Source: Bacillota bacterium (GTDB taxonomy: Bacteria; Bacillota; Clostridia; Peptostreptococcales; Anaerovoracaceae). From it: 61,942 bases of DNA. The translations under genes were made by a program, and so were the position numbers. Below are positions 7,498-16,766 of this stretch, one piece after another. Each line of letters begins with the position of its first letter. The first letter of the stretch is position 1. The DNA lies in contig JAEDDI010000003.1 in NCBI GenBank assembly GCA_016293805.1, positions 1 to 61,942 on the forward strand. The letters are read 5' to 3'. Below the pieces are notes generated by a model. It was given only the letters and a program-made list of their open reading frames with translations. It was not told where the DNA came from and made no database searches.

Positions 7498-8172
7498 ATG
7501 GTAATAAAAGATATGCCGGTTATGGAAAGACCGCGCGAGAAAATGATCAGGTACGGTCAGGAGGCGCTTTCGAATGCTGAACTTTTAGCCCTGATTATAG
7601 GGACAGGAACCAGAGATGTTTCCGCAGTTCACCTTGCTGAGGAAGTGCTTGCGATGGACGAAAGCGGACTTGGATTTCTGAGCGAATGCACTCTGGAGGA
7701 ACTTGCCGAAAAACCAGGTCTTGGTATGGCAAAGGCATGCCGTCTCAAGGCTGCAGCGGAAATAGGACGGCGAATGGCAACAGGTGTAAGAAACAGAATT
7801 AGGATCACATCTCCCGAAGAGGTCGCATCTGTGTTTATGGAGCGAATGAGATACTTCAGAGAAGAGAGGTTTCAGGTTCTGATACTGGATTCTGCAGGAG
7901 GAGTGATTTCTGTAGAGGAGATTGCAATCGGCGATGTGATGTCCATAAGTGTTCATCCAAGAGAGGTCTTCTCAAAGGCCATCAGGAGGGGAGGAACGGC
8001 TGTGGTTTTTGCCCACAATCACCCAAGCGGCGAAACAGTACCGAGCGAAGATGATATTGCGACGACCAGGAGACTTGTCCAGGCGGGAGAGATTGTCGGG
8101 ATATGCGTGCTTGACCATATAATTATCGGCGATGGAAAATATACGAGCATGAAAAAATGTAATCTTATGTAA
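7498..8172 (+). CDS. radC: RadC/MPN domain protein (UPF0758)
   Basis: 224 residues. An N-terminal helix-hairpin-helix-like region (SNAELLALIIGTGT, EKPGLGMAKA) is followed by the MPN/JAB metalloprotease-like domain with the ligand motif AHNHPSGETVPSEDD near residue 177. The RadC name is historical; a DNA-repair role was not upheld and the substrate is unknown. Location just before mreB is a conserved arrangement in Firmicutes. The assigned start has an AGGA very close by. Starts at 7513 or 7522 are possible but lack a better RBS. It is first in a seven-gene co-oriented run. Confidence 0.9.
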   Translation: MVIKDMPVMERPREKMIRYGQEALSNAELLALIIGTGTRDVSAVHLAEEVLAMDESGLGFLSECTLEELAEKPGLGMAKACRLKAAAEIGRRMATGVRNRIRITSPEEVASVFMERMRYFREERFQVLILDSAGGVISVEEIAIGDVMSISVHPREVFSKAIRRGGTAVVFAHNHPSGETVPSEDDIATTRRLVQAGEIVGICVLDHIIIGDGKYTSMKKCNLM

Positions 8173-8187
8173 TACACGGAGGGGAAT

Positions 8188-9210
8188 ATGGCAAACATAG
8201 GAATTGATTTAGGTACAGCGAATACGCTCATTTCAATAGATGGAAAGGGTATTATTCTGGACGAGCCATCAGTAATAGCCAAGGATATTGACAGGAATGT
8301 GATTATAGCGGTAGGGTCGGAAGCTAAGAAAATGCTTGGCAAGGCTCCTGCTCATATCAAGGTTGTAAAACCTCTTGAGGACGGAGTGATTTCTGATTTT
8401 GATATGGCTGCAGATATGCTTGCCACATTCTTCAGACAGGTTATGGGACAGGGAAACAAGATCAAGGCCAAGGTTGCAATCGGTGTTCCTTCCGGAGTGA
8501 CCGAAGTGGAAAAGATGGCAGTTGAAGACGTTGTTTCATCTCTTGGACCTAAGGACGTGTTCATCCTTGAGGAGCCCCTTGCATCTGCAATCGGTGTTGG
8601 ACTTGATGTAGACGGGACAACAGGAAGTATGATAGTTGACATGGGCGGAGGAACTACAGATATAGCTATTATTACCCTTGGAGGAATTGTATCGAGCAAT
8701 TCTATAAGATATGCGGGGGACAAAATAGATGCCGCTATTGTTCAGTTCATCAGGAGAAAGTACTCTCTTATCATCGGTGATGCAACAGCAGAGAGACTGA
8801 AAATAGAAATAGGCTGTGCTATGAATGACAAGGACGAAAACGGTGAGGATATCGTGCTTACAGCAAAAGCAAGGGGCAAGGATATCATTTCCGGTCTTCC
8901 AAAGACAATAGAGGTGACAAGTACTGATATGAAGGAGGCTATCATTGAGTCCCTTGATATGATAGTCGACGGAATAAAAACAACCGTAGAGAAGGCACCT
9001 CCTGAAATAGCTTCCGATGTTGCAGAAAACGGAATCGTTATATCAGGCGGTTCAAGCAAGATAAGGAATTTCGACAAGCTTATAACACAGAGAACCGGAA
9101 TGGCGGTAACAGTAGCGGATAATCCGCTCGAGGCAGTTGTGCTTGGTGCAGCCAAGTCGCTTGAAGATCCGGATAAGCTTATGACATATATCAAGAAATT
9201 ACGCAGATAG
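8188..9210 (+). CDS. mreB: Rod shape-determining protein MreB
   Basis: 340-residue bacterial actin. The phosphate-1 motif is IGIDLGTANTLI, and the phosphate-2 motif is MIVDMGGGTTDIAII around residue 150. The adenosine region contains NGIVISGGSSKI. It polymerises with ATP under the membrane and guides the elongasome. RBS ACGGAGGGG is strong. It begins the mreBCD-mrdA series 15 nt after radC. Confidence 0.95.
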   Translation: MANIGIDLGTANTLISIDGKGIILDEPSVIAKDIDRNVIIAVGSEAKKMLGKAPAHIKVVKPLEDGVISDFDMAADMLATFFRQVMGQGNKIKAKVAIGVPSGVTEVEKMAVEDVVSSLGPKDVFILEEPLASAIGVGLDVDGTTGSMIVDMGGGTTDIAIITLGGIVSSNSIRYAGDKIDAAIVQFIRRKYSLIIGDATAERLKIEIGCAMNDKDENGEDIVLTAKARGKDIISGLPKTIEVTSTDMKEAIIESLDMIVDGIKTTVEKAPPEIASDVAENGIVISGGSSKIRNFDKLITQRTGMAVTVADNPLEAVVLGAAKSLEDPDKLMTYIKKLRR

Positions 9211-9219
9211 GCATTAACA

Positions 9220-10035
9220 ATGAGAAAATGGATTCGCAGACATAAAGTAATAACAAGCGTTATATCAATACTTCTTGTAATTGTAACAGTATTTGGTATT
9301 TCCCTTGCTAAAGATGGCGGCTTCATACTGGATAAGGCTACAAACGGGGTGGTGACTTCAGGCAGTACGGCTGTCACAGAGCAGGTCACAGGATTTAAGG
9401 GATTTATAAGAGGAGTCTTCAACTACAGAAATGTTCTCGCAGAAAATGAGGCCCTCCGCAAGGAGAATGAGGAGCTCAAGCTTCAGGTTTCAGACAATGA
9501 ACTCTCACAGCGTCAGCTTTCCGAGCTAAGAGATCTTTCAAAGGCTCTTAATTACAGTGCGGCAGAGCGCGGAGGTATTGTTTCGGCCGATATTGCATCT
9601 TTTGACGGAACAACATGGATTAATTCATTTACAATTAACAGAGGTGCAGATGATGGCATTAAAGTTGATAATGTTGTAATATGCGGCGAGGGTCTTGTAG
9701 GAAGAGTTACAGAGACCGGAGGAAACTGGGCAAAGGTTGTTTCCGTGGCCGATGACAACAACAACACTTCATTTTATGTATCAAGAAACAGCGGTATTCT
9801 TGGAATGCTTTCAGGAGACGGCAGGGGAGGACTGACCGGATATGTTTTTAATGCCCAGGCAGGTATCATCGAGGGAGATGTGCTGAAGACATCTGGTATG
9901 GGCATATATCCTGCAGGCATCAGTATCGGTACTGTTTCAGCTGTGGAATACAACAGCGATACCCAGCTTAAGGTCATAACAGTTGAGCCTGAGGTTGATT
10001 TCAGGGGAATTACAAAGGTGATGGTGATAATATGA
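9220..10035 (+). CDS. mreC: Rod shape-determining protein MreC
   Basis: 271 residues. It has a short cytoplasmic tail, one membrane helix (about 10-30), a coiled coil (about 75-105, NEALRKENEELKLQ) and a C-terminal beta-rich MreC domain containing NRGADDGIKVDNVVI. It links MreB to extracytoplasmic wall synthases. Nine nt separate it from mreB, and its TGA overlaps the mreD ATG by 4 nt. Confidence 0.93.
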   Translation: MRKWIRRHKVITSVISILLVIVTVFGISLAKDGGFILDKATNGVVTSGSTAVTEQVTGFKGFIRGVFNYRNVLAENEALRKENEELKLQVSDNELSQRQLSELRDLSKALNYSAAERGGIVSADIASFDGTTWINSFTINRGADDGIKVDNVVICGEGLVGRVTETGGNWAKVVSVADDNNNTSFYVSRNSGILGMLSGDGRGGLTGYVFNAQAGIIEGDVLKTSGMGIYPAGISIGTVSAVEYNSDTQLKVITVEPEVDFRGITKVMVII

Positions 10036-10544
10036 AGTACAGATGGGCACTTCTTATATTCATTGCAGCCTTTTTTCTTCAGGTTTGCGTTACAGGAGGG
10101 TTTGCCGTGTTCGGTGCTTCTCCAAATCTGATACTGTGTGCAAGTGTGATTACAGCGTTTTCATACCAGGACGATACCGCAGGGATTGTTCTGGGTGGTC
10201 TTTTTGCACTGGTTTATGACTTTGCATTCAGCCAGACTGCAGGCGTAACAGCTCTTGCAGTTGTTCTTTCAGTTCTGCTTTGTATTGTAATAAGGAATAC
10301 TTTTCTTAACAGTGAGAGCAGTCTGTCGGCAGCAATTGTTTCTGTTGTTTCAGTTGTATTCTACTACAACATCTACTGGATTCTGCTGAGAATATCCGGA
10401 GTAAATACGGCATATACGGCTATGCTGGAGAAACTTCCGATGTATATTATTCTCAATTTCATAGTCATGTTCATAACATATCAGATTATGATCAGCAGAG
10501 TGGTAAAGCATAAAACGGACAGGTATAGAAGATGGGCAGATTGA
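10032..10544 (+). CDS. mreD: Rod shape-determining protein MreD
   Basis: 170-residue integral membrane protein with five or so hydrophobic segments, starting MKYRWALLIFIAAFFLQV, which is typical of MreD. Sequence conservation in this family is low. The assignment rests on size, topology and its position between mreC and mrdA, both of which it overlaps (4 and 13 nt). Confidence 0.88.
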   Translation: MKYRWALLIFIAAFFLQVCVTGGFAVFGASPNLILCASVITAFSYQDDTAGIVLGGLFALVYDFAFSQTAGVTALAVVLSVLLCIVIRNTFLNSESSLSAAIVSVVSVVFYYNIYWILLRISGVNTAYTAMLEKLPMYIILNFIVMFITYQIMISRVVKHKTDRYRRWAD

Positions 10545-13282
10545 TAAAGACAAGATACAGACTTATGCTGATGGTTTTCACATGCCTTATGGCGATTTTA
10601 GTCATAAGGCTTTTTACACTCACGGTAATAAGTCATGACAAATGGGTAGATAAAGCCGAAAATTTAAGTACAAAGACAATCACGACTTCTGCGCCAAGAG
10701 GAAACATATATGACAGGAACGGTAATGTACTTGCCACCAACAGACAGGTGTTCAATGTAAGAATGTACAGTTCCGATGAGGAAGACAAGGATGTGAATCA
10801 GGTGTGTCTTGATCTGACATACCTTCTTGACAGGAATGGAGATGAAATTAAAGACGATTTTCCGATAAAGTTAAAGAACGGAAAATATTACTATACCTAC
10901 GACGAGGAAATCAGAAAATGGCTCAGGTCGGAAAACATGCCTGAATCATATACTGCTGAACAGGCGTTCAATCAGCTGAGGAGCAACCTGAATATCTCTG
11001 CCGATGCAGATGTGTATCAGGCGCAGCTTGAAATGCAGACAAACTACGGTGTATATCCGCCTATTTCAGTCGGTGCGGTCATCTCTTACACATACGATAA
11101 CGAAAGAAAAACATTTCTTGAAAGATATGGTCTCGATGAGGACACAGGAGCATCAGAAGCCTTCAGTGAAATAAGAAAGGCGTTTGGTGTCGAAGATTCG
11201 TACTCGCCGTCGAAAGCACGTAAGATTATAGTTATACGTGATGCGCTCAAGAAGATGGGATATACAAAGTATCTTCCTGTCACCATTGCGTCGGAGGTAT
11301 CGTCTGAATCCATAATAGCAATAGAAGAAGAAACATCTGTATACAGGAATGTGGAAGTTGCCTCAGAGTATATCAGGTCGTATCCAAACGGAGCTTTTGC
11401 ATCACATATTCTTGGATATATGGGTTCCATTTCAGATGCTGACAAGGACGAATATGTTAATCAGAAAGGCTACGGCGCAGATGATCTTATCGGCAAAGAC
11501 GGTATTGAGAGTGTCTACGAATCATCCCTTAGAGGTGAGGACGGGACCAAGACTGTGAAGGTTGACGTGTTCGGGAATCTTGTTGAGAATATCAGCGAGA
11601 CAGATCCTGTTGCGGGAAAGAACGTTTATCTTACGATAGATAAGGATATACAGAAATCAGTAGAGAGGAATCTCGAGAAGGGAATCAGAGCTGTAAGTTC
11701 AGGAGGAACATTTACAAGCGAATATGGAAATTATGCCACAAACGGAACATCAAAGTGCAAATCAGGCGCTGCAGTTGTACTTGATGTAAAGACTTCAGAA
11801 GTTCTGGGTATGGCAAGCTATCCTGATTTTGATCCGAATCTTTTTGCTGCGGGCATTTCCGATGAGGACTGGAACGATCTCCAGTCTGACAACGTAAGAG
11901 ATCCTCTTTCAGCGCAGCCTCTGTACAATATAGCCACACGAAGCGCTGTTCAGCCCGGATCGACATTCAAGCCTGTAACAGCGACAGCGGCAATGGCAAA
12001 CGGTCTTAATCCAAGAAGATATCTTGTTGACGGCGGACAGGTCAAGGTGGGAGATACAACATACGACTGCCTTATCTATACCAATACGCATACTACACAT
12101 GGTGCAGTTGATATGGCCAAGGCAATAGGAGTATCCTGCAACTACTATTTCTATGATATAGGGCAGGGCAAAGATTATTACACAGGTTCATCTCTCGGAT
12201 ACAAGTGCGGTGTTGATGAAATAATCAAATATGCAAAGCTTTACGGACTGGGAGAGGAAACAGGGATTGAGCTTACTGAGGCAAGCACTACAGTTCCTTC
12301 TGCAGAGAGAAAAATGCAGGGAGTTATAAGCGCGGTCGAGAATCTTCTCTGGACAAAAAGCGATCAGTATTTTACAAAAAAAGCCAGATCGGATGAGGAA
12401 GTTCTTTCAGGATATATAAGTACGATTGCAGGATGGTGCGAAGAGAATCCTTCACTGGAAGAGATAATGAAAAGGCTTCCGTCAAACGGGGTGAAGGAGA
12501 ACAAGGTATATACAGTTGCAGAGACAATAAAGTTTTCATACTTTGAGCAGGCAGGGTGGACAGAAGGCGATGCGCTTAATATCTCCATAGGACAGGGTGA
12601 GAACGCATATACACCTCTTCAGCTGGCAAACTATGTCGCAACAATCGGAAACAACGGTATTCACAACAAGGTAAGTGTTGTAAAGAGCGTTGGCGGACAG
12701 GGAGTGAAGAAAACAGAAAAGGGATCCGATATAGGAATTGAAAAGAGTCTTTATTCATACCTTATAGAAGGAATGAAAAATGTATGCACTATTCAGGGAG
12801 GGTCTCTTACCGGACTTTTCAGTGATTTCCCTTATTCTGTTGCAGCCAAGACAGGAACAGCTGAAAGAGCCGGAAAAATCAATCCGCCCGACGAAGTTGA
12901 ATATGTGAAGGAGCATCTTTCGCAGTGGACGTCATCCATAACCTGGAAACAGGTTGAAAAGGAAATGAACAGGATAATGGAACTTTATCCGAACACATAT
13001 AAATCAAGAGATGTTGCGGTCAGACAGGCTGTATACAATCTGACTGAAGGAAAGGTTACAGGAAGTATCATGGATGCTTCCAAGCCGACATACGAGAACT
13101 TCGCATGGACCATAGCACTTGCACCTGCCGACGATCCTCAGATTGCGGTATGCGTACTTCTGGTTCAGGGCAAGGCTTCCTCAAATGCCGGAGTTATCGT
13201 CAGAGAGATAATCGGTGATTACATGAAGCTTCAGGATAAGAATGACTACAAAACTATAACAATCGGAAATGAAATTGATTAA
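10532..13282 (+). CDS. mrdA: Penicillin-binding protein 2 (elongasome transpeptidase)
   Basis: 916 residues. An N-terminal membrane anchor (about 8-30) precedes a dimerisation domain with SAPRGNIYDRNGNVLATN, typical of class B PBPs. The transpeptidase has S477-TFK (active-site SxxK), S535-CN (SxN) and K773-TG (KTG). It cross-links peptidoglycan during lateral growth together with RodA and MreBCD. It is longer than proteobacterial PBP2 (about 630), with large insertions between the dimerisation domain and KTG, as in other clostridia. It overlaps mreD by 13 nt. The partner rodA is encoded nearby on the opposite strand. Confidence 0.93.
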   Translation: MGRLIKTRYRLMLMVFTCLMAILVIRLFTLTVISHDKWVDKAENLSTKTITTSAPRGNIYDRNGNVLATNRQVFNVRMYSSDEEDKDVNQVCLDLTYLLDRNGDEIKDDFPIKLKNGKYYYTYDEEIRKWLRSENMPESYTAEQAFNQLRSNLNISADADVYQAQLEMQTNYGVYPPISVGAVISYTYDNERKTFLERYGLDEDTGASEAFSEIRKAFGVEDSYSPSKARKIIVIRDALKKMGYTKYLPVTIASEVSSESIIAIEEETSVYRNVEVASEYIRSYPNGAFASHILGYMGSISDADKDEYVNQKGYGADDLIGKDGIESVYESSLRGEDGTKTVKVDVFGNLVENISETDPVAGKNVYLTIDKDIQKSVERNLEKGIRAVSSGGTFTSEYGNYATNGTSKCKSGAAVVLDVKTSEVLGMASYPDFDPNLFAAGISDEDWNDLQSDNVRDPLSAQPLYNIATRSAVQPGSTFKPVTATAAMANGLNPRRYLVDGGQVKVGDTTYDCLIYTNTHTTHGAVDMAKAIGVSCNYYFYDIGQGKDYYTGSSLGYKCGVDEIIKYAKLYGLGEETGIELTEASTTVPSAERKMQGVISAVENLLWTKSDQYFTKKARSDEEVLSGYISTIAGWCEENPSLEEIMKRLPSNGVKENKVYTVAETIKFSYFEQAGWTEGDALNISIGQGENAYTPLQLANYVATIGNNGIHNKVSVVKSVGGQGVKKTEKGSDIGIEKSLYSYLIEGMKNVCTIQGGSLTGLFSDFPYSVAAKTGTAERAGKINPPDEVEYVKEHLSQWTSSITWKQVEKEMNRIMELYPNTYKSRDVAVRQAVYNLTEGKVTGSIMDASKPTYENFAWTIALAPADDPQIAVCVLLVQGKASSNAGVIVREIIGDYMKLQDKNDYKTITIGNEID

Positions 13283-13292
13283 AGGAGTTAAC

Positions 13293-14021
13293 GTGGGAGA
13301 AGTAATCTTAGTTGCATCAGGAAAGGGAGGAACAGGCAAGTCAATGGTGACTGTCAACCTTGGGACTGTTCTTTCCAGAAAAGGATACAGAGTTGTTCTT
13401 GTTGATATGGATATGGGGCAGGGCTGTCTTGATCTTTATCTTGGTCTTCAGGACAGGGTAGTCTACAATGTATTTGATGCTGCCTGCGGAATGTGCAGAA
13501 TAAAGCAGGCGGTTATAAAGGATGGAAGATTTGACTGTCTTCACCTTGTTGCCGCGCCTCCCCACAGAAACGACGGAAGCATAACCGGGGAGAGTATCAG
13601 AAGAGTGTACAGGAAGCTTGCCGGAGATTACGATTATATTATAGTCGATGGTCCTGCCGGTGTGGATGATAATCTTCTTCTCGCCGCATCCGGCGCAGAC
13701 AAGGCGGTAATAGTTGCCACTCCTGATTATGCATCTGTAAGGGGTGCTGACACACTGGATATGGTGCTTCGAAGAGAAGGGATTGAAGAGATATGGTGCG
13801 TTCTCAACATGATTAAAAAAGGTCTTATGGATCTTGGAGGCTGTCTTTCGTTTGAAGAGATTGGCAGGCTCCTGAGGACGAGAGTTGTGGGTGTGATTCC
13901 TTATGATGAGATAATATGCGCATCTCTAAATCTTGGAATTCCTGCAGCAATAGATGAGAATGGTATATTTGTGGAGAATTTCACAAAAATAGCCGGAAGG
14001 ATAGTGAGGAAGCCGTTATGA
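13293..14021 (+). CDS. MinD-like ParA-family ATPase
   Basis: 242 residues. The deviant Walker A reads SGKGGTGKS (about 9-17), with VDMDMGQGCLDLYLGLQ as the switch/ParA motif and DYDYIIVDGPAG as Walker B. MinD-type proteins bind the membrane as ATP dimers and place the division site. I chose the GTG at 13293 because AAAGGAG lies 5 nt upstream; the earlier ATG at 13269 lies inside mrdA and lacks a site. No minC or minE is next to it. The C-terminus NFTKIAGRIVRKPL is only a weak candidate for the MinD membrane helix. It could be a divergent MinD or another elongasome-associated ATPase. It overlaps the next gene by 4 nt. Confidence 0.8.
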   Translation: MGEVILVASGKGGTGKSMVTVNLGTVLSRKGYRVVLVDMDMGQGCLDLYLGLQDRVVYNVFDAACGMCRIKQAVIKDGRFDCLHLVAAPPHRNDGSITGESIRRVYRKLAGDYDYIIVDGPAGVDDNLLLAASGADKAVIVATPDYASVRGADTLDMVLRREGIEEIWCVLNMIKKGLMDLGGCLSFEEIGRLLRTRVVGVIPYDEIICASLNLGIPAAIDENGIFVENFTKIAGRIVRKPL

Positions 14022-14737
14022 TAAAAACTTTCAAAGACAGAGTTGAGCTTTTCAGGGAAGATGGTACAGGAGAATCGCTTGTAGAGGTGCTGAAGGCGCT
14101 TGACAGGATATGCGAGTCGGGATACAGAGTCATAACTCCGATTGAAGTTCCCGAAGATGCGCAAGCAGGCGAAGTGATGCCTGAAGAGGTTCAGCTTCAG
14201 AGGCTAAGCGACGGAAACAGTGCATATCTTGTTGCTTTCACCACTATGGATGAACTGAAGAAAGGGCCTGAATCCGCAGCATACTATACAGATCTTGAGA
14301 CTCTTATGAATACCGCTCTTGAAGCACCCGCAATTGAGGGAATTGTTGTCGACCCATGGTCCAGTTCATTTATATTCAGGAACGATCTGATACAGACTCT
14401 GTTCAGAGTGCAGGAACAGAAGAAGGTTTCGGCACACGATGTGAGCGATAATTTCTTTGTACATGCCTTAAGTCCAAAACCTCTGGACCTTATAGCGTCT
14501 GTCAGGGAGAGGATGCCTTACATCCCTGAAGTAAAGCGTGTTTTCCTGACAGGACTGAACAACGACGGGACTGAGAGTTATCTTCTCATTGTGGATTTTG
14601 AAGGCATGGAGATGGGTGAACTTTTCGCTAAAATTCTTGATACTCTTCCGGTGCCTGCAAACGGCATGAGAATCGATCTTACTCCGTTCGCAGGGGATGT
14701 TCCCACTGCGGAACTCATTTACGAGAATGTGTTTTAG
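14018..14737 (+). CDS. SseB-family protein
   Basis: 239-residue soluble protein. Residues about 45-125 resemble the SseB N-terminal domain (AYLVAFTTMDELKKG and IEGIVVDPWSSSFIF). The C-terminal part (about 150-235) resembles the SseB C-terminal domain. The family name comes from enhanced serine sensitivity in E. coli, and its molecular role is not known. Being last in the mre operon, with a 4-nt overlap with the MinD-like gene, is the only functional hint. Confidence 0.65.
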   Translation: MIKTFKDRVELFREDGTGESLVEVLKALDRICESGYRVITPIEVPEDAQAGEVMPEEVQLQRLSDGNSAYLVAFTTMDELKKGPESAAYYTDLETLMNTALEAPAIEGIVVDPWSSSFIFRNDLIQTLFRVQEQKKVSAHDVSDNFFVHALSPKPLDLIASVRERMPYIPEVKRVFLTGLNNDGTESYLLIVDFEGMEMGELFAKILDTLPVPANGMRIDLTPFAGDVPTAELIYENVF

Positions 14738-14744
14738 ATAATGA

Positions 14745-14781
14745 AAGAGGACTTAATGGTGACATTAAATCCTCTTGTTTT
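14745..14781. terminator. Bidirectional terminator between the mre operon and gph
   Basis: AAGAGGA-TTAATG (14745-14758) pairs with CATTAA-TCCTCTT (14763-14776), with one unpaired base on each side. T residues flank both ends. It lies between convergent genes. Confidence 0.75.
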
Positions 14782-15416
14782 TATCCGAGTATAATCTTTT
14801 CAAGTTCCTGAGAATTGTCTGCGAGATATTCGGGATTGAGACTTTCGATGTCATATCCGAATCCCCATGTTACCAGGCAGCAGTCGATTCCGGCGTTTTC
14901 TGATGCCAGTCTGTCATTGAGAGAATCTCCCACATAGAGGGCTCTTTTAGAGTTGAATTTCTCAATTACGTGAAGTATTGATGAAGGGTCGGGTTTTCTC
15001 TTAATTGCACCGCCTTCTCCAACTGCAAGTTCAATGAGCCCTTCGAAGTAGTGTTTCTGAAGCTCTGAAACTGCTTCAGCATTTTTGTTTGAGACAATAG
15101 CCATACGGATACCTCTCTTCTTGAGATTCTCCAGCATTTCCATTATTCCCGGATATGGTCTTGTCTTTATCTGTGAATGTGCAGTGTAGTATTTTTTGAA
15201 ACTCTGAAAAGCCTCTGTTATCGTCTGTTCACAGGTTCCGGCAGGAAGGCTCATCTCTATCAGACGTTTTGCCCCGCTGCCTATATAGCTTCGGATTTCT
15301 TCATAAGTGTGAACGGGATATCCGTATTCCCGGAGGACGTGGTTTACACTGTCTGCCAGATCCTCCAGAGTGTAAAGGAGTGTTCCGTCCAGATCAAAGA
15401 TGACTGTGTCGTACAT
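14781..15416 (-). CDS. HAD-superfamily phosphatase, phosphoglycolate phosphatase-like
   Basis: 211 residues, subfamily IA HAD hydrolase. Motif I is VIFDLDGTLLYTLEDLADSVNH, motif II is AIVSNK, the motif III Lys lies in KRKPDP, and motif IV is YVGDSLNDRLAS. It has the alpha-helical cap typical of Gph/PpaX. Substrates in this group range from phosphoglycolate to pyrophosphate and nucleotides, so specificity is open. It is second in a minus-strand operon, 9 nt after rodA, with a strong RBS AAGGAGG. Confidence 0.85.
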   Translation of the reverse strand: MYDTVIFDLDGTLLYTLEDLADSVNHVLREYGYPVHTYEEIRSYIGSGAKRLIEMSLPAGTCEQTITEAFQSFKKYYTAHSQIKTRPYPGIMEMLENLKKRGIRMAIVSNKNAEAVSELQKHYFEGLIELAVGEGGAIKRKPDPSSILHVIEKFNSKRALYVGDSLNDRLASENAGIDCCLVTWGFGYDIESLNPEYLADNSQELEKIILG

Positions 15417-15425
15417 TTTGCCTCC

Positions 15426-16532
15426 TTAGTAATTGAACATATTTGATTTAATATTTACTGCGATGATAAATCCCAGCGCCATCATATTGGATACGATGGA
15501 TGATCCTCCGTAGGACATGAAAGGAAGTGTGATTCCGGTACATGGCATTACACCCATTGTCATTCCGATGTTTTCGAATATCTGGAATGCAAACATTCCG
15601 ATGAATCCGACAACAATGAGACCGCTGTACAGGTCTGTTGCCCTGTGGCATACAAGCGCGCTTCTGTAGATAAAAAGCCCGTAAAGCAGGATAAGAACCG
15701 CACCGCCGACAAATCCAAGTTCCTCGCAGATTACAGCGAATATGAAGTCGGAGGTCTGAACGGGAAGAAAGTCAAGTTCCTTGAGAACTCCGTGGAAAAG
15801 TCCCTTGCCGAAGAATCCTCCCGAACCTATTGCAATCTTTGACTGCATAACCTGATATGTGGCTTCGATGGTGGTATCCTCCGGGTGAAGAAACGCTGTT
15901 ATTCTCAGTTTCTGGTATTCGTCTAAAAATCTGAAGGCGACAGGAAGTGATAATGCGAATGCGGCGAAGGTACGTCCGAGGATGGTAAGATCCACACCTC
16001 CGAAGAATACCATCAGTGCCCACATGCAGCAGAATACAAGTCCTGATCCCAGGTCCTCCTTTGCGACAATTCCGATTATCGGAGCGGCATATAGAAATGC
16101 CTTTACGAAGCCGGAAAAACGCTGCATCGATGCCCTGTTTCTTTCAAGATACATGGCCATCAGAAGAGCAAACGTAATTTTTACAATTTCAGACGGCTGG
16201 AAAGTGGTAATCCCCAGATTTATCCACGACCGTGCGCCGTACATTTCGACCCCAATCCCCGGAATATATACAGAAAGAAGGAAAACAACCGAGAATGCGT
16301 AGAGTAGTTTTTCCCAGTGTTTGAAAGACATATAGTCTATGTAGATGATGAATGCCACACAAATAAAGCCGATAACATATGCCGCAGTCTGAATGCATGC
16401 ATCTCTTGAAATGACAAAGCCGTCATCATAATATGTACTGCTTATCATGGTAACGCTCCATACAGCAAATACCACAGGAAGCAGTAAGAGAATCTTATCT
16501 GCATTTTTTATTGCTGTGCGAAAATAATTCAT
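15426..16532 (-). CDS. rodA: RodA, SEDS peptidoglycan glycosyltransferase
   Basis: 368-residue polytopic SEDS protein with the signatures GARSWINLGITTFQPSEIVKI, EDLGSGLV and TGITLPFMSYGGSS. RodA polymerises glycan strands for elongation with PBP2. It is transcribed against the mre-mrdA operon rather than within it, separated only by gph. Its promoter is visible upstream. The RBS is AAGAAGGTG. Confidence 0.93.
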   Translation of the reverse strand: MNYFRTAIKNADKILLLLPVVFAVWSVTMISSTYYDDGFVISRDACIQTAAYVIGFICVAFIIYIDYMSFKHWEKLLYAFSVVFLLSVYIPGIGVEMYGARSWINLGITTFQPSEIVKITFALLMAMYLERNRASMQRFSGFVKAFLYAAPIIGIVAKEDLGSGLVFCCMWALMVFFGGVDLTILGRTFAAFALSLPVAFRFLDEYQKLRITAFLHPEDTTIEATYQVMQSKIAIGSGGFFGKGLFHGVLKELDFLPVQTSDFIFAVICEELGFVGGAVLILLYGLFIYRSALVCHRATDLYSGLIVVGFIGMFAFQIFENIGMTMGVMPCTGITLPFMSYGGSSIVSNMMALGFIIAVNIKSNMFNY

Positions 16533-16570
16533 TATTACACCTTCTTGCTTGACATATTACTAACTTAAAC

Positions 16571-16600
16571 ATTATAATATACTCCGTTAGGATATAGCAA
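16571..16600 (-). promoter_or_regulatory. Promoter of rodA-gph
   Basis: On the minus strand TTGCTA (16600-16595) and TATAAT (16576-16571) are 18 nt apart, 39 nt before the rodA start. Confidence 0.6.
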
Positions 16601-16696
16601 GATTTTATTGATTTATACCGTTATTTTTCCTCATATGGTGAGGAGATATAAGTGAAAATCATATACTTAAAATATATACTAATAGAATATATGTTA

Positions 16697-16746
16697 GCAG
16701 TATGGCGGTGTCATGCTGCCTGTGCATGCATTTGGGCATGCATTTT
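16697..16746 (+). promoter_or_regulatory. Two-hairpin rny leader with attenuator-like second stem
   Basis: GCAGTATG (16697-16704) pairs with CATGCTGC (16712-16719). TGCATGC (16723-16729) pairs with GCATGCA (16736-16742) and is followed by TTTTG. The second stem ends 20 nt before the rny start, so it could act as a partial terminator or a leader structure. No clear promoter was found in the AT-rich stretch upstream, though TAGAAT at 16683-16688 is a possible -10. Confidence 0.45.
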
Positions 16747-16766
16747 GTAAGACAGGAGGATATTGA

